From CAZUXY01 sp964624235 (GTDB taxonomy: Bacteria; Spirochaetota; UBA4802; UBA5368): a stretch of 64,000 nucleotides of DNA. Positions 63,388 to 64,000 of the stretch are shown here, piece after piece (positions within the stretch are counted from its first letter, which is position 1; each line of letters opens with the position of its first letter). Under the pieces are notes generated by a model that worked only from the letters and a program-made list of their open reading frames with translations, was not told the DNA's origin and searched no databases. Made by a program: the position numbers and the translations under genes. The stretch covers positions 1 to 64,000 of the forward strand of contig CAZUXY010000010.1 of the NCBI GenBank assembly GCA_964624235.1. The letters run 5' to 3'.

Positions 63388-64000
63388 ATGGCACCGGATC
63401 TGCTGCGCAAAATCGTGAAGGACGATCATCAGTTCCTTTTTCAGAACTACGGGGACCGTCTTCCCGTCTGTTTTGTCAGTGGAGAAGGCGCCTATCTTCA
63501 TGACCAGAACAAACGACGGTATATAGATTTTTTTTCAGGCATTGCGGTATCGTTACTGGGACATCACCACACCGGATTATCCAAACGCCTTCATTCCCAG
63601 GTTGACCGCATACTGCACAGTTCCAACTGGTTTTTCAACAGGGAACAGATTGAAGCGGCAAAAGGCATATCCCGTCTCACCTATCCCGGGAAAACCCTTT
63701 TCGTCAACAGCGGCACCGAAGCCAACGAGGCCGCCATCAAGCTGGCGAGAAAATACGGCCTCTCCCGTTCCCCCGAAAAATATCAGATTATATCTTTTCA
63801 GGGTTCTTTCCATGGAAGAACGTTCGGAGGGATGTCGGCAACGGCCCAGGAGAAAATCCGCAAGGGTTTCGGACCTATGGTCCCCGGATTTATCCATCTG
63901 CCCTTCAACAACCCTGAAGCCCTTAAAAAGGAAATGTCTTCAAACCCGAACATCTGTGCCGTAATCACCGAACTGATCCAGGGTGAGGGCGGGATAATAC
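63388..64000 (+). CDS. argD: Acetylornithine aminotransferase (partial, runs off the window)
   Basis: PLP-dependent class III aminotransferase of arginine synthesis, N-terminal 204 residues only. Signatures: FFSGIAVSLLGHHHTG, TLFVNSGTEANEAAIKLARK, and FQGSFHGRTFGGMSATAQ. Start ATG 63388 is the first after a stop; a GGAAACC lies upstream. It fits argJ nearby. The remaining ~200 residues with the PLP Lys are outside. Confidence 0.9.
   Translation, partial: MAPDLLRKIVKDDHQFLFQNYGDRLPVCFVSGEGAYLHDQNKRRYIDFFSGIAVSLLGHHHTGLSKRLHSQVDRILHSSNWFFNREQIEAAKGISRLTYPGKTLFVNSGTEANEAAIKLARKYGLSRSPEKYQIISFQGSFHGRTFGGMSATAQEKIRKGFGPMVPGFIHLPFNNPEALKKEMSSNPNICAVITELIQGEGGII

Noticed and set aside
1..64000. CRISPR array, prophage, insertion sequence or integron
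   Set aside because: No regularly spaced repeats, transposase or integrase signatures, terminal inverted repeats or phage structural genes were recognised.

Overview
The window looks like a chromosomal segment of a free-living spirochaete (phylum Spirochaetota; order not resolvable from here). The main evidence is the flagellar operon on the minus strand at about 39.2-30.7 kb (flgB-flgC-small ORF-fliE-fliF-fliG-fliH-fliI-fliJ-lytic transglycosylase-flbB). It follows the order of the Borrelia flgB operon and ends in an FlbB-type collar protein, known from spirochaete periplasmic flagella. Many neighbours are lipoproteins or exported proteins of unknown family. Codon use is mixed; proS at the left edge is visibly richer in G+C than most other genes. 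No phage, insertion sequence, integrase or CRISPR array was seen.

Layout. 0-2 kb: tRNA-Arg(TCT), tRNA-Pro(TGG) and proS, all minus strand. 2.5-4.2 kb: Na/phosphate cotransporter with a PhoU-like tail. 4.6-7.2 kb: a two-gene unit of a DUF1573 lipoprotein with an in-frame TGA exactly at its conserved cysteine (probable selenoprotein), overlapping glgX. 7.3-17 kb: a hypothetical membrane-anchored protein, a receiver/PAS/histidine kinase, a GNAT-like protein, a double cyclic-nucleotide-domain protein and an AsmA-like protein. 17-18.9 kb: leuDC. 19-23.5 kb: panE, a lipocalin-like protein, a methyltransferase, an enoyl-CoA hydratase and a SatP-type acetate transporter. 23.6-26.8 kb: an ACT protein and a four-subunit ferredoxin-dependent 2-oxoacid oxidoreductase. 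27-30.5 kb: rimI, engB, a lipoprotein and two DUF4349-like proteins. 30.7-39.2 kb: flagellar operon. 39.5-46.1 kb: small hypotheticals, an alpha/beta hydrolase, a DUF4105/DUF3015 pair, an Ogg2-type glycosylase, tRNA-Pro(GGG) and a PTS-EIIA/zinc-ribbon fusion. 46.2-51.6 kb: cardiolipin synthase and mcsA-mcsB-clpC without ctsR. 51.9-54.7 kb: an ATP-grasp plus two methyltransferases operon. 55-64 kb: an outer-membrane barrel, nnr with a beta-propeller lipoprotein, an acyl-CoA dehydrogenase, argJ, a TolB-like/barrel protein and the start of argD.

Functional picture. The ferredoxin-dependent oxoacid oxidoreductase, enoyl-CoA hydratase, acyl-CoA dehydrogenase and acetate transporter suggest a heterotroph with anaerobic or microaerobic 2-oxoacid and acyl-CoA metabolism, glycogen turnover (glgX), and its own leucine-type and arginine biosynthesis.

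The strongest unusual signal is the DUF1573 gene. The TGA replaces the first Cys of the family's CGCT motif, a perfect hairpin begins 13 nt after it, and the frame stays open for 66 more codons to overlap the glgX start codon. This is best read as a selenocysteine lipoprotein, not a broken gene. A second candidate is a 54-codon gene in the flagellar operon between flgC and fliE.
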